From Haemophilus parainfluenzae (GTDB taxonomy: Bacteria; Pseudomonadota; Gammaproteobacteria; Enterobacterales; Pasteurellaceae): 64,000 bases of DNA. The stretch lies in the NCBI RefSeq assembly GCF_900450995.1, contig NZ_UGHY01000002.1, positions 632,501 to 696,500 on the forward strand, in the 5' to 3' direction. Within the stretch, counting starts at the first letter, position 1. Each line of letters opens with the position of its first letter. A program made the translations under genes and the position numbers. The notes under the pieces are model-generated. The model did no database searches, was not told the origin of the DNA, and worked only from the letters and a program-made list of their open reading frames with translations. Below are positions 27,764 through 37,662 of this stretch, piece by piece.

Positions 27764-29653
27764 TTATTTCTTAAGGAAATCTTTATCAGATAATACCCTT
27801 AACGGTTGCATATCACTGTTTCCCATAATGACCAAACTCGGGTCTGAGCGTAAACAGCTACCACCATAATGTCCACCTACAGTAAAAGTACAGACCTGAA
27901 CATATTGATCTTCCACTTTTGGTAAACACCAAAGCTGTTGATAAATACTCTCTTGCTTATCAAAACGACCGTCTGTGCTATCGAGTACAGATTTACACTC
28001 ACCTATCAATTTAACATTATCACCTCGACGACCTGCAATTGGTTTTTGTGCATAACCATTCTTAATCAGTTCAGGTGTCAATTCAAATCCTGCTTCGAGT
28101 AGATAACGATGATTTGGGAATAATGACCACAACACTGGTAAGATCGCTTTATTACTTGGAATAGCCGTCCATAGAGGTTCGTAAACCAAAACTTCCGGAC
28201 GAAGTAACACATCAATCAACCGCACTTTATCTTCCGGATAGCCTGTACGAATCGGTGGAGCGACTTCCATACCTGTCGCATCTTCACGAAGTTGCTCTAA
28301 CATGGTTTCCCAAGCCCATGTTTTCCATACCGTTTTTATCTGGTTATCTTCATCATCAATTAAACGACCACGACTATCCCAATGTAATCCCTCTGTGCCA
28401 TGAATAATTTTGGCTTGAAATCCCGCTTGAACCAGTGCGTTACGCATAAACAATGAGTGGTAATCTTCTTCATCATCATGATCTTGCATAATATGAACAA
28501 GCGACGTAGCTTCACTGTGTTTCCAGCAATCTGCTAGCGCATTACGTAAACCATCAGCAGGATTTTCACCCATATTCAATCCGCCTTGGATTGCCCATCG
28601 ATTCATAAACTCACCGGCTTCCGCATGACAAGAGGCTGAATCTGCGTTGTATTCATACACTTTCAATCCTCGATTATCCATGCAGAAATCTAAACGCCCC
28701 GTAATGGTTTGATAACGACGATTTTGCCAAGACAACCGTAAGCGAGGCCATAATAATTTTGGAATATTGAAATATTCTAATAGCTTATCGTCTTTTAAAA
28801 CTTTATCTGTGGCATGCAAATACATTAAATGTAATTCATTGGTTGCACGAATCAACTCATGTTGTGCTGTTTCAGATATCGTAAAATAGCGATATTGATC
28901 CGAATGGCTGACTTTATGCCCTCCCATAGCCTTCACATAAGCAGCTTCAAATTCATTTTGCTCATTCAGCCATTTATGCTCAAACTGCCTGTTGTTTTCA
29001 ATATGTTCTGCATTAATCTCAAGTTTCTCTTTTTCAGGAGTTGGCTGCGGCAGACTGTATTCGGTGTCTTCTGTTTGGATCATCCAACCTAAAATTTCTG
29101 TATCATCAAAGGTATCATGCAGAAAATAACCACTTTCGGAAACCGTCATCGGTAATTCACGAGTCCATTGCTGCCCGCTTGGTAAGCGAGAGTGAATCAC
29201 GTTTTGCTCGGCAATACGAATTTTATCTTCTAATACCTCGGTAATGATCGCCACATGCCCCGTATGCTTAAATTCGCCTCCCTCTTGCCAAATTAAAAGG
29301 GCTCCTGCTTCAGGTTTACGTTTGCAGCCATTTGCAAAGGCTTGTAAGGGTAATAAGGCATCATTGACCACTTGACGTAAAAATCGTAGAGAAAAGATCT
29401 CGTAAGCCATTCCCACATCAGTAAACACCATGCCATGATTGAGGTATAAATAACGGCGCGCAAATTCCACACACTGCCATTTGTAGCCCATGTACTCTCT
29501 TCCTAAATAACTGCGAAAGGCGGCATCATCCGGATACTCTTTCTCATCGGCTGTATGATAATCGGATGAATAAATCGCAATGCCACCCGGCGCATAGCCT
29601 AATAAGCTCCCGAAAGGATCGTGTGTACTGATGTTTGCTGAACGTTCAGGCAT
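27764..29653 (-). CDS. gss: Bifunctional glutathionylspermidine amidase/synthetase
   Basis: The 629-residue protein joins an N-terminal CHAP-type amidase domain to a C-terminal ATP-grasp synthetase domain. In the amidase, the likely nucleophile is Cys61 in YKWQCVEFARR, with a histidine in KHTGHVAIITE. The synthetase covers about residues 215-625 (RLDFCMDNRGLKVYEYNADSAS, AGRRGDNVKLIG). The enzyme links spermidine to glutathione and can hydrolyse the product, a redox/polyamine-storage function known in E. coli and kinetoplastids. No polyamine genes lie nearby. It is a single gene with a terminator shared with napC. Confidence 0.92.
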   Translation of the reverse strand: MPERSANISTHDPFGSLLGYAPGGIAIYSSDYHTADEKEYPDDAAFRSYLGREYMGYKWQCVEFARRYLYLNHGMVFTDVGMAYEIFSLRFLRQVVNDALLPLQAFANGCKRKPEAGALLIWQEGGEFKHTGHVAIITEVLEDKIRIAEQNVIHSRLPSGQQWTRELPMTVSESGYFLHDTFDDTEILGWMIQTEDTEYSLPQPTPEKEKLEINAEHIENNRQFEHKWLNEQNEFEAAYVKAMGGHKVSHSDQYRYFTISETAQHELIRATNELHLMYLHATDKVLKDDKLLEYFNIPKLLWPRLRLSWQNRRYQTITGRLDFCMDNRGLKVYEYNADSASCHAEAGEFMNRWAIQGGLNMGENPADGLRNALADCWKHSEATSLVHIMQDHDDEEDYHSLFMRNALVQAGFQAKIIHGTEGLHWDSRGRLIDDEDNQIKTVWKTWAWETMLEQLREDATGMEVAPPIRTGYPEDKVRLIDVLLRPEVLVYEPLWTAIPSNKAILPVLWSLFPNHRYLLEAGFELTPELIKNGYAQKPIAGRRGDNVKLIGECKSVLDSTDGRFDKQESIYQQLWCLPKVEDQYVQVCTFTVGGHYGGSCLRSDPSLVIMGNSDMQPLRVLSDKDFLKK

Positions 29654-29765
29654 AAAAACTCCCCGTTAAATAACAACTAGAAACAGTATAGATCTTTTGT
29701 CTGATTCCCCAAAGGCTTTTAAAAGAAATATCAAAATTTGAATCTCATACAATTTTGAAAAAGAA

Positions 29766-29788
29766 AAAGGGCTGACAGATGTCAGCCC
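29766..29788 (-). terminator. Terminator of the yfiF-type pseudogene
   Basis: On the minus strand GGGCTGACA / TGTCAGCCC is followed by TTTTTCTTTTTC. It lies about 30 nt after the 29821 stop and upstream of gss. Confidence 0.8.
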
Positions 29789-29820
29789 CAAAACAAACCT
29801 AAAAATAACCGCACTTAAGG

Positions 29821-30894
29821 TTATTTCACATACCAATGTGCTAATAAAATCCCTGTATTTACTGCAATATTTAATCCTGCTTTTAATGGATTGCTTAAAG
29901 AAAGACGCACATTTACATCTTGTTTCTCACGAATATCGTCCGTACTACCTTCACTCAATACCAACGCGACTTTCTCTGCAAATTTGAGGTGTTCCAACAC
30001 AACGCCTTGCTTATTGGTTGATACATGAATAATCTGATAGCCAGCCTTACGTAAAGCCTCTAAAGCGATTTCAGTACTTTCTGTTTCTAAAATACGAATA
30101 TGCTCCATCCCGCCTTCAGCTACACGCATCGCAGCCGGCGCATAAAGCTGTTCAACTTGATTTGTTACCACATTTTTAATGCCATAGAAGGCACAAGTAC
30201 GCACAACGCCACCTAGGTTTTGCGCATTATTGACTTGATCAAGCACGACTAAACAGTCTTCTTGACGCGGTACATCTAAATAACCTTACAAAGAAAAAGT
30301 ACGTTGTTTTTTCACTAACATACAAATTCCGCCATGATGCTCCGTGCCGCTTACTAAGCTTAGCTAATCACTATCCACCACGTGATACACTTTTTTATTT
30401 GCGGCTAAATAACTGAAAATCTCGCCAATTCGATGCGCCATTTGCACCGTTGACCATACGCGAACGATGCTCTCCGGACGCTCTGCAAACAATTCCAAGC
30501 ACGCATTCTCACCATACACTTTCATTTCTTCAGCTCGGTTCTTTTTAATTTTCTCCGGTGCTCGCGGCGATAATGCGCCTGTTTTCTTTTCTTTCGTTTT
30601 ATAACTCACGCCAGTGCTTTTTACTGTTACTTTTACCGAGCCACTTTCACCATTGGCTTTATTTAATGAAAGTTCAGCAATTTTCGGCTCTCTCACTTCT
30701 TGCTGTTGGAAACCTCGAGAAGGTTTACGATCATTCCATTTTTTATCAAAGTGCGCTCGATTTCCCTCACGTTTTTCATTATTACGACGATCATCAAAGC
30801 GACGTTCTTTGTCATTAAATACACGTTTTGGGCTACGCTCTTGAAAAGATTTGGTGGAATTTGTTTGGAATGATGGTTTGCGTGAATTGCTCAT
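29821..30894 (-). pseudogene. TrmH/SpoU-family RNA methyltransferase (YfiF-like), two in-frame stops
   Basis: One continuous frame from 30894 to 29821 (357 codons) encodes a YfiF-like protein. It has a basic, low-complexity N-terminal half, then a SpoU substrate-binding domain (VYGENACLELF), then the SPOUT methyltransferase domain (VLDQVNNAQNLGGVVRT, ALVLSEGS, LSLSNPLKAGLNIAVN). The frame is cut by TAG at 30364-30366 and TAA at 30286-30288 with no frameshift. The contexts VDSD*LSLVSGTEHHGG and FSL*GYL suggest GAG to TAG and CAA to TAA changes. An internal ATG at 30246 could at most give the C-terminal domain. The gene precedes pssA as yfiF does in related genomes. Confidence 0.88.
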
Positions 30895-31043
30895 AATTTG
30901 CTTCTCGAAGGAAAAATCGGATAATAATTCGCCAAAAAATGCGAAAATTTGTGAGCATTATAACGAAAAAAAACCTTTTTTCTATCAATCCTCAAAGGAA
31001 ATATTGTAAACTAGAGCATTAATTTTTAGTGTAGAGATAGATT

Positions 31044-32411
31044 ATGTTAATCAATAAAGCTAAACGAGCAGAACAAAATTTAAAAAATTTACCTTTTCTT
31101 CCTTTACAGGCAGAACAGGTTGAGTTTCTGTTTAGTCCACTTGAATTCAAAGCACAAATTATAGAATTAATTCGCCAAGCTAAAAAACGTATTTACGTGA
31201 CCGCACTTTACTGGCAAAAAGATGAAGCGGGACAAGAAATTCTCAATGAGATTTATCGCGTAAAACAAGATCATCCTGAATTGGATGTGAAAATATTAGT
31301 GGATTGGCATCGCGGACAACGCAATTTACTCGGTGCAGAAAAATCTGTCACTAACGCTGATTGGTATTGTGAACAACGCCAAACCTATCAACTTCCCGAT
31401 GAACCCAATATGTTCTTCGGTGTGCCAATTAATACCCGCGAAGTCTTCGGTGTATTACATATTAAAGGCTTTGTGTTTGACGATACCGTTCTTTATAGCG
31501 GCGCAAGCATCAATAACGTGTATTTACAACAACAAGATAAATACCGTTACGACCGCTATCAAAAAATCCATAATGCTGCACTTGCCGACTCGATGGTTAA
31601 TTTCATCAATGATTATTTATTGGATTTCAGTGCGGTACATCCATTAGATGTGGCTAACCGCCCTCGCACAAAAGAAATTCGTAGTGCAATAAAAGCTTAT
31701 CGTAAAAACTTATCTGCCCATGCTGAATATCCGTTGGAAAGTGCGGTTGTTTTTTCAGATGTTTTAACCATTTCACCACTTTTTGGTTTAGGTGCATCAG
31801 GCAATGAATTAAACCAAGTTATCGAAGATTTATTCTTACAAGTGCAGGAAAAATTGGTGATTTGCACGCCTTATTTCAACTTCCCTCGCACGCTAAGAAG
31901 TAAAATTGCCCATTTGTTAGAACAAGGTAAAAGCGTAGAAATTATTGTCGGAGACAAAGTTGCGAACGATTTCTATATCTCACCAGAGCAGCCATTTAAA
32001 ATGGCAGGCGCATTGCCTTATTTATATGAAAGCAATCTTCGTCGTTTCTGCGAGAAATTTGATGCTTACATTAAAAATGGCCATTTAACGGTGCGTTTAT
32101 GGAAAGACGGTGATAACACTTATCACCTCAAAGGTGTTTGGGTGGACAATCAGTATATTCTTTTAACAGGGAACAACCTGAATCCTCGTGCATGGCGTTT
32201 AGATGCGGAAAATGGCTTATTAATCCACGATCCAAAACAAGAACTTCTGTCACAAGCGGAAAAAGAATTATCGCACATCCGCCAACATACCAAAGTATTG
32301 CAAGATTATTCTGAATTAGAAGAATTGACGCAATATCCTGAACCGGTGCAAAAACTTTTGAAAAAGTTTGCTCGGATTCAGGCAGACAAATTGATCAAAA
32401 TGATTTTATAA
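31044..32411 (+). CDS. pssA: CDP-diacylglycerol-serine O-phosphatidyltransferase
   Basis: The 455-residue protein is of the phospholipase D superfamily type of phosphatidylserine synthase. It carries two HKD-like motifs: HIKGFVFDD with GASINNVYL near residue 138, and HLKGVWVDN with GNNLNPRAWRLD near residue 357. It makes phosphatidylserine from CDP-diacylglycerol and serine and associates peripherally with the membrane. psd, encoding the next step to phosphatidylethanolamine, follows 126 nt later after a terminator. USSs lie at about 31199 and 31740. Confidence 0.95.
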   Translation: MLINKAKRAEQNLKNLPFLPLQAEQVEFLFSPLEFKAQIIELIRQAKKRIYVTALYWQKDEAGQEILNEIYRVKQDHPELDVKILVDWHRGQRNLLGAEKSVTNADWYCEQRQTYQLPDEPNMFFGVPINTREVFGVLHIKGFVFDDTVLYSGASINNVYLQQQDKYRYDRYQKIHNAALADSMVNFINDYLLDFSAVHPLDVANRPRTKEIRSAIKAYRKNLSAHAEYPLESAVVFSDVLTISPLFGLGASGNELNQVIEDLFLQVQEKLVICTPYFNFPRTLRSKIAHLLEQGKSVEIIVGDKVANDFYISPEQPFKMAGALPYLYESNLRRFCEKFDAYIKNGHLTVRLWKDGDNTYHLKGVWVDNQYILLTGNNLNPRAWRLDAENGLLIHDPKQELLSQAEKELSHIRQHTKVLQDYSELEELTQYPEPVQKLLKKFARIQADKLIKMIL

Positions 32412-32420
32412 ATACAAAAA

Positions 32421-32449
32421 GAAGCCGGCAAATGTCGGCTTCTTGCTTT
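32421..32449 (+). terminator. Terminator of pssA
   Basis: GAAGCCG and CGGCTTC pair around a short loop, preceded by A-runs and followed by TTGCTTTC. It lies 10 nt past the pssA stop. Confidence 0.7.
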
Positions 32450-32536
32450 CATCTTGCGCAAAAATATTGGCTAACATTGCACAAGTGAAATAAGTTGTTA
32501 TAATCGCCCAACTTTTTAATCTTATCGGAGAAATCA

Positions 32537-33406
32537 ATGAACCCAATTTCTTATTGGCAACGCCTAAAAGTTGCATTTCAATATGTGATGCCACAAATCT
32601 ATATGACACAAGCAGCAGGTTGGTTAGCTAAACAAAAATGGGGCGCAATGACACATTTTGTGATTAAAGCGTTTACAAAAAAATACAACATTGATATGAG
32701 CATTGCTGAAAAAGAAAAATTCAGTGATTACGCCAGTTTTAATGAATTCTTTATCCGTCCATTAAAAGAAAATGCACGACCAATTAACCAAAATCCAACC
32801 GCACTTTGTTGCCCTGCGGATGGCCGTGTAAGTGAATGTGGACACATTGACGATGATCGTCTATTACAAGCAAAAGGTCACTTTTTCAGCTTAAATGATT
32901 TATTAGCGGAAGATAAAGATTTAACCGAGACCTTTAAAAATGGGGAATTCATCACCACTTATTTATCACCACGTGATTATCACCGTGTACATATGCCATG
33001 TGATGGTACACTTCGCAAAATGATTTACGTGCCGGGTGATTTATTCTCCGTCAATCCATTTTTAGCGAAACATGTGCCGAACCTCTTTGCACGTAATGAG
33101 CGTGTGATTTGTGTCTTTGATACTGAATTCGGCACCATGGTACAAATCTTAGTGGGAGCAACAATCACTGCGAGTATCGGCACTGTTTGGGCTGGTGTTA
33201 TTAATCCGCCACGTCATAACGAAGTGAAAGAGTGGACTTATGAAGGTGAAAGTGCGGTTAAATTAAGCAAGGGTCAAGAAATGGGTTGGTTCCAACTTGG
33301 TTCTACCGTGATTAATTTATTCCAAGCCGGTCAAGTGAAAATTGCCGATCATTTAAGTGTTGATGAACCTGTTCGCATGGGTGAAATCTTGGCATTGAAA
33401 AAATAG
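32537..33406 (+). CDS. psd: Phosphatidylserine decarboxylase proenzyme
   Basis: The 289-residue membrane-associated proenzyme cleaves itself at the LGST motif (Gly255-Ser256). Ser256 becomes the pyruvoyl group that decarboxylates phosphatidylserine to phosphatidylethanolamine. [16 protein letters not shown] and the [10 protein letters not shown] stretch near the N-terminus are family signatures. Together with pssA it forms the complete phosphatidylethanolamine branch, the donor for the phosphoethanolamine transferase at 3827. fklB follows after 22 nt. Confidence 0.96.
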   Translation: MNPISYWQRLKVAFQYVMPQIYMTQAAGWLAKQKWGAMTHFVIKAFTKKYNIDMSIAEKEKFSDYASFNEFFIRPLKENARPINQNPTALCCPADGRVSECGHIDDDRLLQAKGHFFSLNDLLAEDKDLTETFKNGEFITTYLSPRDYHRVHMPCDGTLRKMIYVPGDLFSVNPFLAKHVPNLFARNERVICVFDTEFGTMVQILVGATITASIGTVWAGVINPPRHNEVKEWTYEGESAVKLSKGQEMGWFQLGSTVINLFQAGQVKIADHLSVDEPVRMGEILALKK

Positions 33407-33428
33407 TTTTACAACAAAGGGAAAAACA

Positions 33429-34061
33429 ATGACAGCTCAAATTTTTGAACAAGTAAAATTAGAAAGTATTTCTGAAAAAGGCAGCTACGGTATCGGTTTA
33501 CAAATCGGCCAACAATTAGCAGATAGCCAAATGGATATTTCTGTTGAAGCGGTAGCAAAAGGCATTTTCGATGCGTTAAACCGCAATCAACCTGCATTAG
33601 AAATTAATGATTTAATGCACTCTGTTCAAGCACTTCAACAACAAGCGGCCGAAGCACAACAAGCGCAATTTAAAGCGATTGAAGAAGAAGGTAAAAAAAT
33701 CTTAGAAGAAAACGCGAAAAAAGCAGGCGTAAACGTGACTGATAGCGGTTTACAATACGAAATTTTAACCGAAGGTAACGGTAACAAACCATCTGCAACG
33801 GACAAAGTACGTGTTCACTACACAGGTACATTACCAGATGGTACCGTATTCGACAGTTCGGTTGCTCGTGGCACACCAGCTGAATTCCCAGTAAATGGCG
33901 TAATTCAGGGTTGGGTTGAAGCATTACAAATGATGCCGGTTGGTTCTAAATGGAAACTCACTCTTCCACACGAACTGGCTTACGGCGAACGTGGTGCGGG
34001 TGCATCTATCCCACCATTCTCAACCTTAGTGTTTGAAGTCGAATTACTCGATATCCTTTAA
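33429..34061 (+). CDS. fklB: FKBP-type peptidyl-prolyl isomerase FklB
   Basis: The 210-residue protein has an N-terminal helical dimerisation domain (about residues 1-100, [17 protein letters not shown] and a Gln/Ala-rich helix). A C-terminal FKBP domain follows ([55 protein letters not shown]). There is no signal peptide, so it should be cytosolic, like E. coli FKBP22. It follows psd closely. IS copy 2 sits in the terminator hairpin after it. Confidence 0.93.
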   Translation: MTAQIFEQVKLESISEKGSYGIGLQIGQQLADSQMDISVEAVAKGIFDALNRNQPALEINDLMHSVQALQQQAAEAQQAQFKAIEEEGKKILEENAKKAGVNVTDSGLQYEILTEGNGNKPSATDKVRVHYTGTLPDGTVFDSSVARGTPAEFPVNGVIQGWVEALQMMPVGSKWKLTLPHELAYGERGAGASIPPFSTLVFEVELLDIL

Positions 34062-34140
34062 AACGAAAAAGTGCGGTTAATTTTGATCTGCACCCCAAAA
34101 GTTGGACTCAACAAACCAACAATTGAGGTGCAGATTTTTT

Positions 34141-34494
34141 ATGGGTAAACACTACGCAATCGAATTTAAATTACAGGTTCTTCAACCTATTTTGAATGGG
34201 AAAATGAGTATTAGAGAAGCTGCGCGTTTTTACAATATTCCTTCCAACGCCTTAGTCGGGACATGGTTGAAACGGTTTGAAAAAAGTGGCATAAAAGGAC
34301 TTATTCCCCGTAAACCATCAGGACGACCGCCGATGAAACCCAAATATGCAAAAATGCCACCGCCACCCAAAACTGAAGAAGACCGTTTACGCCTGAGAAT
34401 TTTACAGCTTGAAGCGGAGGTGGCCTACCTAAAGGAGTTGAGAAGGCTCAGACTTCAGGATGAAGCCGAGCAACAGAAATTATCCAAAGGTTAA
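34141..34494 (+). CDS. IS150-like transposase OrfA, copy 2
   Basis: The 117-residue protein is nearly the same as in copy 3 (MGKHYAIEFKLQVLQPILNGKM...), with the helix-turn-helix and coiled-coil layout. The frame happens to be open 13 codons further upstream, because the preceding T-run is one base shorter. The ATG at 34141 is the start shared by all three copies and is used here. orfB is in the -1 frame. Confidence 0.9.
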   Translation: MGKHYAIEFKLQVLQPILNGKMSIREAARFYNIPSNALVGTWLKRFEKSGIKGLIPRKPSGRPPMKPKYAKMPPPPKTEEDRLRLRILQLEAEVAYLKELRRLRLQDEAEQQKLSKG

Positions 34495-34589
34495 GAACAC
34501 GCTATCCGTTAAAATGGCTTTTAGGCTTTGCACAGTTAGCGCGTAGTACGTTTTTTGCGAAACTTCAGATTAAACCGGATAAGGATGAG

Positions 34590-35300
34590 TTGTTGAAAAA
34601 GACCATTCAACACATCAAAGCCAATCATCCTGATTATGGCTACCGACGTGTTCATGCCAGCTTGCCAGGCGTGAATCATAAAAAAGTTCAACGTTTAATG
34701 CAGACACTTGGGCTTCAAGTGCAGTCAAGAAAAAGCAAGAAATTTACCACCTATCGAGGCACGATAGGGGTGATTGCACCGAATCATCTTGAACGCGATT
34801 TTAGTGCAACGGCCCCGAAACAAAAATGGGTAACTGATATCACCGAGTTTAAGGCGAAAGATGGGAGTAAAGTCTATTTATCTCTAATTTTAGACTTATT
34901 TAACAATGAGATAGTTTCATATAATCTCAGCTATTCCCCAAACTGGGCACAAGTAGAGGACATGTTAATGCAAGCCGTCAAAGGATTAAATAAGGCTTGT
35001 GGTGTCATTTTGCATTCAGACCAAGGCTGGCAATATCAAATGGTAGCTTATCGTCGAATCTTGGCTGAACATGGCATCATTCAAAGTATGTCGAGAAAAG
35101 GGAATTGCTTAGATAACGCCGCGATGGAAAGTTTCTTTGGGCGATTAAAAACGGAATGTTTTTATGGTCGGGAATTTAAAACAAAAGAAGAGATAGTTGA
35201 TGCTGTCAGAGATTATTTGGATTACTATAATCATCGAAGGATTCAACTAAAATTAAAAGGACTGAGTCCGATACAATATCGAAAACAATCCTTTAAATAA
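34590..35300 (+). CDS. IS150-like transposase OrfB (DDE integrase domain), copy 2
   Basis: A 236-residue integrase domain with the DDE residues in WVTDITEF, ILHSDQGW and ESFFGRLKTE. It is intact. It differs from copy 1 at the N-terminus (TIQHIK for AIKRIK, ASLPGVN for ACLPDVN) and has Leu where the other two have Pro in VYLSPIL. It is probably made as an OrfAB fusion by a -1 shift. Confidence 0.9.
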   Translation: MLKKTIQHIKANHPDYGYRRVHASLPGVNHKKVQRLMQTLGLQVQSRKSKKFTTYRGTIGVIAPNHLERDFSATAPKQKWVTDITEFKAKDGSKVYLSLILDLFNNEIVSYNLSYSPNWAQVEDMLMQAVKGLNKACGVILHSDQGWQYQMVAYRRILAEHGIIQSMSRKGNCLDNAAMESFFGRLKTECFYGREFKTKEEIVDAVRDYLDYYNHRRIQLKLKGLSPIQYRKQSFK

Positions 35301-35343
35301 CAGTCTAACTTTTTGGGGTCAGATCAATTTTAACCGCACTTTT

Positions 35344-35725
35344 TTATTCTTCGTCATCTTCTCTATAACGATCATCATCGTCATAATCATAGGTTAAGAT
35401 CGCATCCTCATCATAACCCTCTATATCAATCTGAACGCCATTTGAGCCAGCATCAAATCCATTAAACCATGCGGTTCTCAGCTCTTCAGGTACTCGTCGG
35501 CCACAAAAGTTAATTCGTTTATTCAAATGCGATTGGCTTTGCGCTTGGAAATCTTTCCCTACTCGATAACCATCTAAATACCAGTCATCTTTATCATGGC
35601 AAGCCGTCGTATTTAAACGCTTTACGTGTTTACTCACTGAAATGGGGCTTACGATGGTTTACATAATAGCCCTGTGTACAAGCACTTAATAGCCCAACAG
35701 CTAAAACGGTCGCTATTAATCTCAT
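35344..35725 (-). pseudogene. DUF2799-like lipoprotein, apparent one-base frameshift
   Basis: From the ATG at 35725 a lipoprotein signal ends LLSAC (Cys16), then the frame stops at 35630 after 31 residues. A second frame, from GTG at 35637 to 35344, encodes 97 residues with DDWYLDGYRVGKDF and a C-terminal Asp/Glu/Tyr-rich tail. The DWY..GY..G pattern resembles DUF2799 lipoproteins. Removing one base from the G4 run at 35644-35647 (C4 on the coding strand) fuses both into a sensible 126-residue lipoprotein. Either the gene is broken, or the run is a sequencing error, or the two parts are translated separately through the GTGAGTAA overlap. Confidence 0.65.
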
Positions 35726-35838
35726 GTTTGTATCCTTTCACTACTTAATGTCGGGCTATCGCCCTTTTTATGGTTTTATAGACCGACAAAATGAAAGGAA
35801 GGTTCAGAAAATATGAGAGATCCGATTTCTATTTTAAG

Positions 35839-36948
35839 CTATAGCACAATCATGTCATCACGATGTAACGCAACAGCCCCGTATTCATAACCAAGAATTT
35901 TCTCAATATCTTGGGATTTTTTCCCTTTGATTAATTCCAACGCATCGCTGTTATAACGTGGCATACCGAGTGCAATCACTTTACCTGAGGTATTCTTAAT
36001 TTTGACGACTTCACCACGTGAGAAACGCCCTTCCACAGCCGTAATTCCTGCAGGCAGTAACGATTTATTTTGTACTAACATGGCATTTTCAGCGCCTTCA
36101 TCAATCATCAACATGCCCGCTGATGGTGCGGCAAATAACCACTGTTTGCGGCTTTCGAGACGATCTGAGTGATGCGCAATAAATTTAGTGCCAATTGGTT
36201 TATCGTAGGCCAAATCCACAATCACATCAGGTCGACTACCTGGCGCAATAATGGTTTCAATACCTGAACGCGTTGCCACATCTGCTGCAATAATTTTTGT
36301 ACTCATCCCACCAGTACCAAGATTTGTACCGCTACCGCCTGCAATCGAACGAATATGATCGGTAATTTGCTCAACCACAGGAATTAATTTCGCATCTGGA
36401 TTTTTACGAGGATCGCTTTCGTATAAGCCTTGTTGATCTGTTAATAAATAAAGTTGTTCCGCTTGCACTAAAATCGCAGCTAGTGCGGATAAGTTATCGT
36501 TATCCCCTACTTTAATTTCAGCTGTCGCCACTGCATCATTCTCGTTGATCACTGGAATAATGTGATTGTCCAACAGCGCATGTAATGTATCGCGCGCATT
36601 TAAAAAACGCTCACGATCTTCAATATCGGCACGAGTTAATAAAATTTGTCCAATATGAATATCATAAATCGCAAATAATTTTTCCCAGGCTTGAATAAGC
36701 TGACTCTGTCCTACTGCGGCTAGAAGCTGTTTTGACGCAATGGTTGGAGGAAGTTGAGGATGATTTAAATAATGTCGTCCAGCGGCAATCGCACCTGATG
36801 TTACAATCACTACACGAAAACCTGCTTGATGAAGTTGTGCGATCTGGCGAACAATATCGACCATGTGAGGTGCATTCAATTTTGGAGAACCATGTGTTAA
36901 TGTGCTAGTACCAAATTTTACGACGATTGTTTTGCGATTTGCCGACAT
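35839..36948 (-). CDS. proB: Glutamate 5-kinase
   Basis: The 369-residue protein catalyses the first step of proline synthesis. The amino-acid kinase domain ([44 protein letters not shown]) is followed by a C-terminal PUA domain (about residues 275-365). The length matches E. coli ProB. proA is not adjacent, so the pathway genes are split here. The upstream gap of about 140 nt is shared with divergent folA. Confidence 0.95.
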   Translation of the reverse strand: MSANRKTIVVKFGTSTLTHGSPKLNAPHMVDIVRQIAQLHQAGFRVVIVTSGAIAAGRHYLNHPQLPPTIASKQLLAAVGQSQLIQAWEKLFAIYDIHIGQILLTRADIEDRERFLNARDTLHALLDNHIIPVINENDAVATAEIKVGDNDNLSALAAILVQAEQLYLLTDQQGLYESDPRKNPDAKLIPVVEQITDHIRSIAGGSGTNLGTGGMSTKIIAADVATRSGIETIIAPGSRPDVIVDLAYDKPIGTKFIAHHSDRLESRKQWLFAAPSAGMLMIDEGAENAMLVQNKSLLPAGITAVEGRFSRGEVVKIKNTSGKVIALGMPRYNSDALELIKGKKSQDIEKILGYEYGAVALHRDDMIVL

Positions 36949-37089
36949 AGTTTGTCCTCAATAAAAAAATAGTAAATTAGCGTTAAATTAGCACTAAAAT
37001 AAATAAAAATCACGAAAAATCCCATCTCAAATTCAGATTTTGTGAATACCTATGATATAGTGCAAAAAAAGAAAAATAGGATAGAAAAT

Positions 37090-37590
37090 ATGACATTAAG
37101 TTTGATCGTTGCGATAACAAAAAATAACGTCATCGGAAAAGATAATCAAATGCCTTGGCACTTACCTGCTGATTTAGTCTGGTTTCGTAAAAACACCACG
37201 GGAAAACCGGTGATTATGGGCCGTAAAACTTTCGAAAGCATTGGTCGCCCACTACCGAAACGGATTAATATTGTCCTTTCACGCACGCCTTACGAACATG
37301 AAGGTGTCATCTGGAAAGAGAATTTTGAAAGTGCGGTTGATTTTGTCAAAGAATTTAATGAAATTATGTTGATTGGCGGCGGCGAGTTATTTAAACAATA
37401 TTTACCTAAAGCAGATAAACTATATCTCACACAAATTCAAGCAGACATTGACGGCGATACCTTCTTCCCTGAAATTAATTGGTCTGAATGGAACATCGAG
37501 TTTGAAGAATATCGCCAAGCGGATGCGGATAATCCCTATGATTGTCGTTTTTTAATTTTGCAACGTAAGAAAAATAAACTAAAAGCTTAA
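37090..37590 (+). CDS. folA: Dihydrofolate reductase
   Basis: Translation from the ATG at 37090 gives the usual start MTLSLIVAITKNNVIGKDNQMPWHLPADL and 166 residues. An in-frame ATG at 37042 would add 16 atypical residues and lacks a better ribosome site; AGGA precedes 37090. The substrate-binding Trp/Asp region, VIMGRKTFESIGRPLPKR and the MLIGGGELFKQYLP nucleotide loop are intact. The enzyme reduces dihydrofolate and is the trimethoprim target. ESAV near residue 80 is encoded by a USS. Confidence 0.95.
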   Translation: MTLSLIVAITKNNVIGKDNQMPWHLPADLVWFRKNTTGKPVIMGRKTFESIGRPLPKRINIVLSRTPYEHEGVIWKENFESAVDFVKEFNEIMLIGGGELFKQYLPKADKLYLTQIQADIDGDTFFPEINWSEWNIEFEEYRQADADNPYDCRFLILQRKKNKLKA

Positions 37591-37604
37591 TCTAGGCCAT
37601 ATAA

Positions 37605-37644
37605 AAATCGGGCTAAAACAATGATTGCTTTAGCCTGATTTTTT
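37605..37644. terminator. Terminator between folA and pfkA
   Basis: AAATCGGGCTAAA / TTTAGCCTGATTT, a 13-bp stem with one G-T pair, is followed by TTTTT. The A-rich left flank makes it usable for the converging pfkA too. Confidence 0.8.
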
Positions 37645-37662
37645 TAAATAACCTTACAAAGA

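Larger units (their letters stand above)
34084..35326 (+). mobile_element. IS3-family (IS150-like) insertion sequence, copy 2
   Basis: About 1243 bp with the same inverted ends as copy 1, and one T fewer in the T-run before orfA. Removing it restores AAAAAGTGCGGTTAA-TTT-TTAACCGCACTTTTT, a 15-bp stem of paired uptake sequences between the converging fklB and lipoprotein genes. The 3-bp flanks (TTT and ATT) do not match exactly. A 4-bp ATTT repeat is possible if the right end is taken at 35326. Confidence 0.92.

Noticed and set aside
34102..34140. Thirteen extra codons upstream of orfA in IS copy 2.
   Set aside because: They arise from a one-base shorter T-run within the IS end; the other copies start at the shared ATG.
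30277..37662. An 18-bp exact match between 30277-30294 (in the yfiF pseudogene, containing its TAA stop) and 37645-37662 (after pfkA).
   Set aside because: It is short and A/T-rich, the flanks diverge at once, and in 64 kb one such match is not very unlikely. No third copy was seen.
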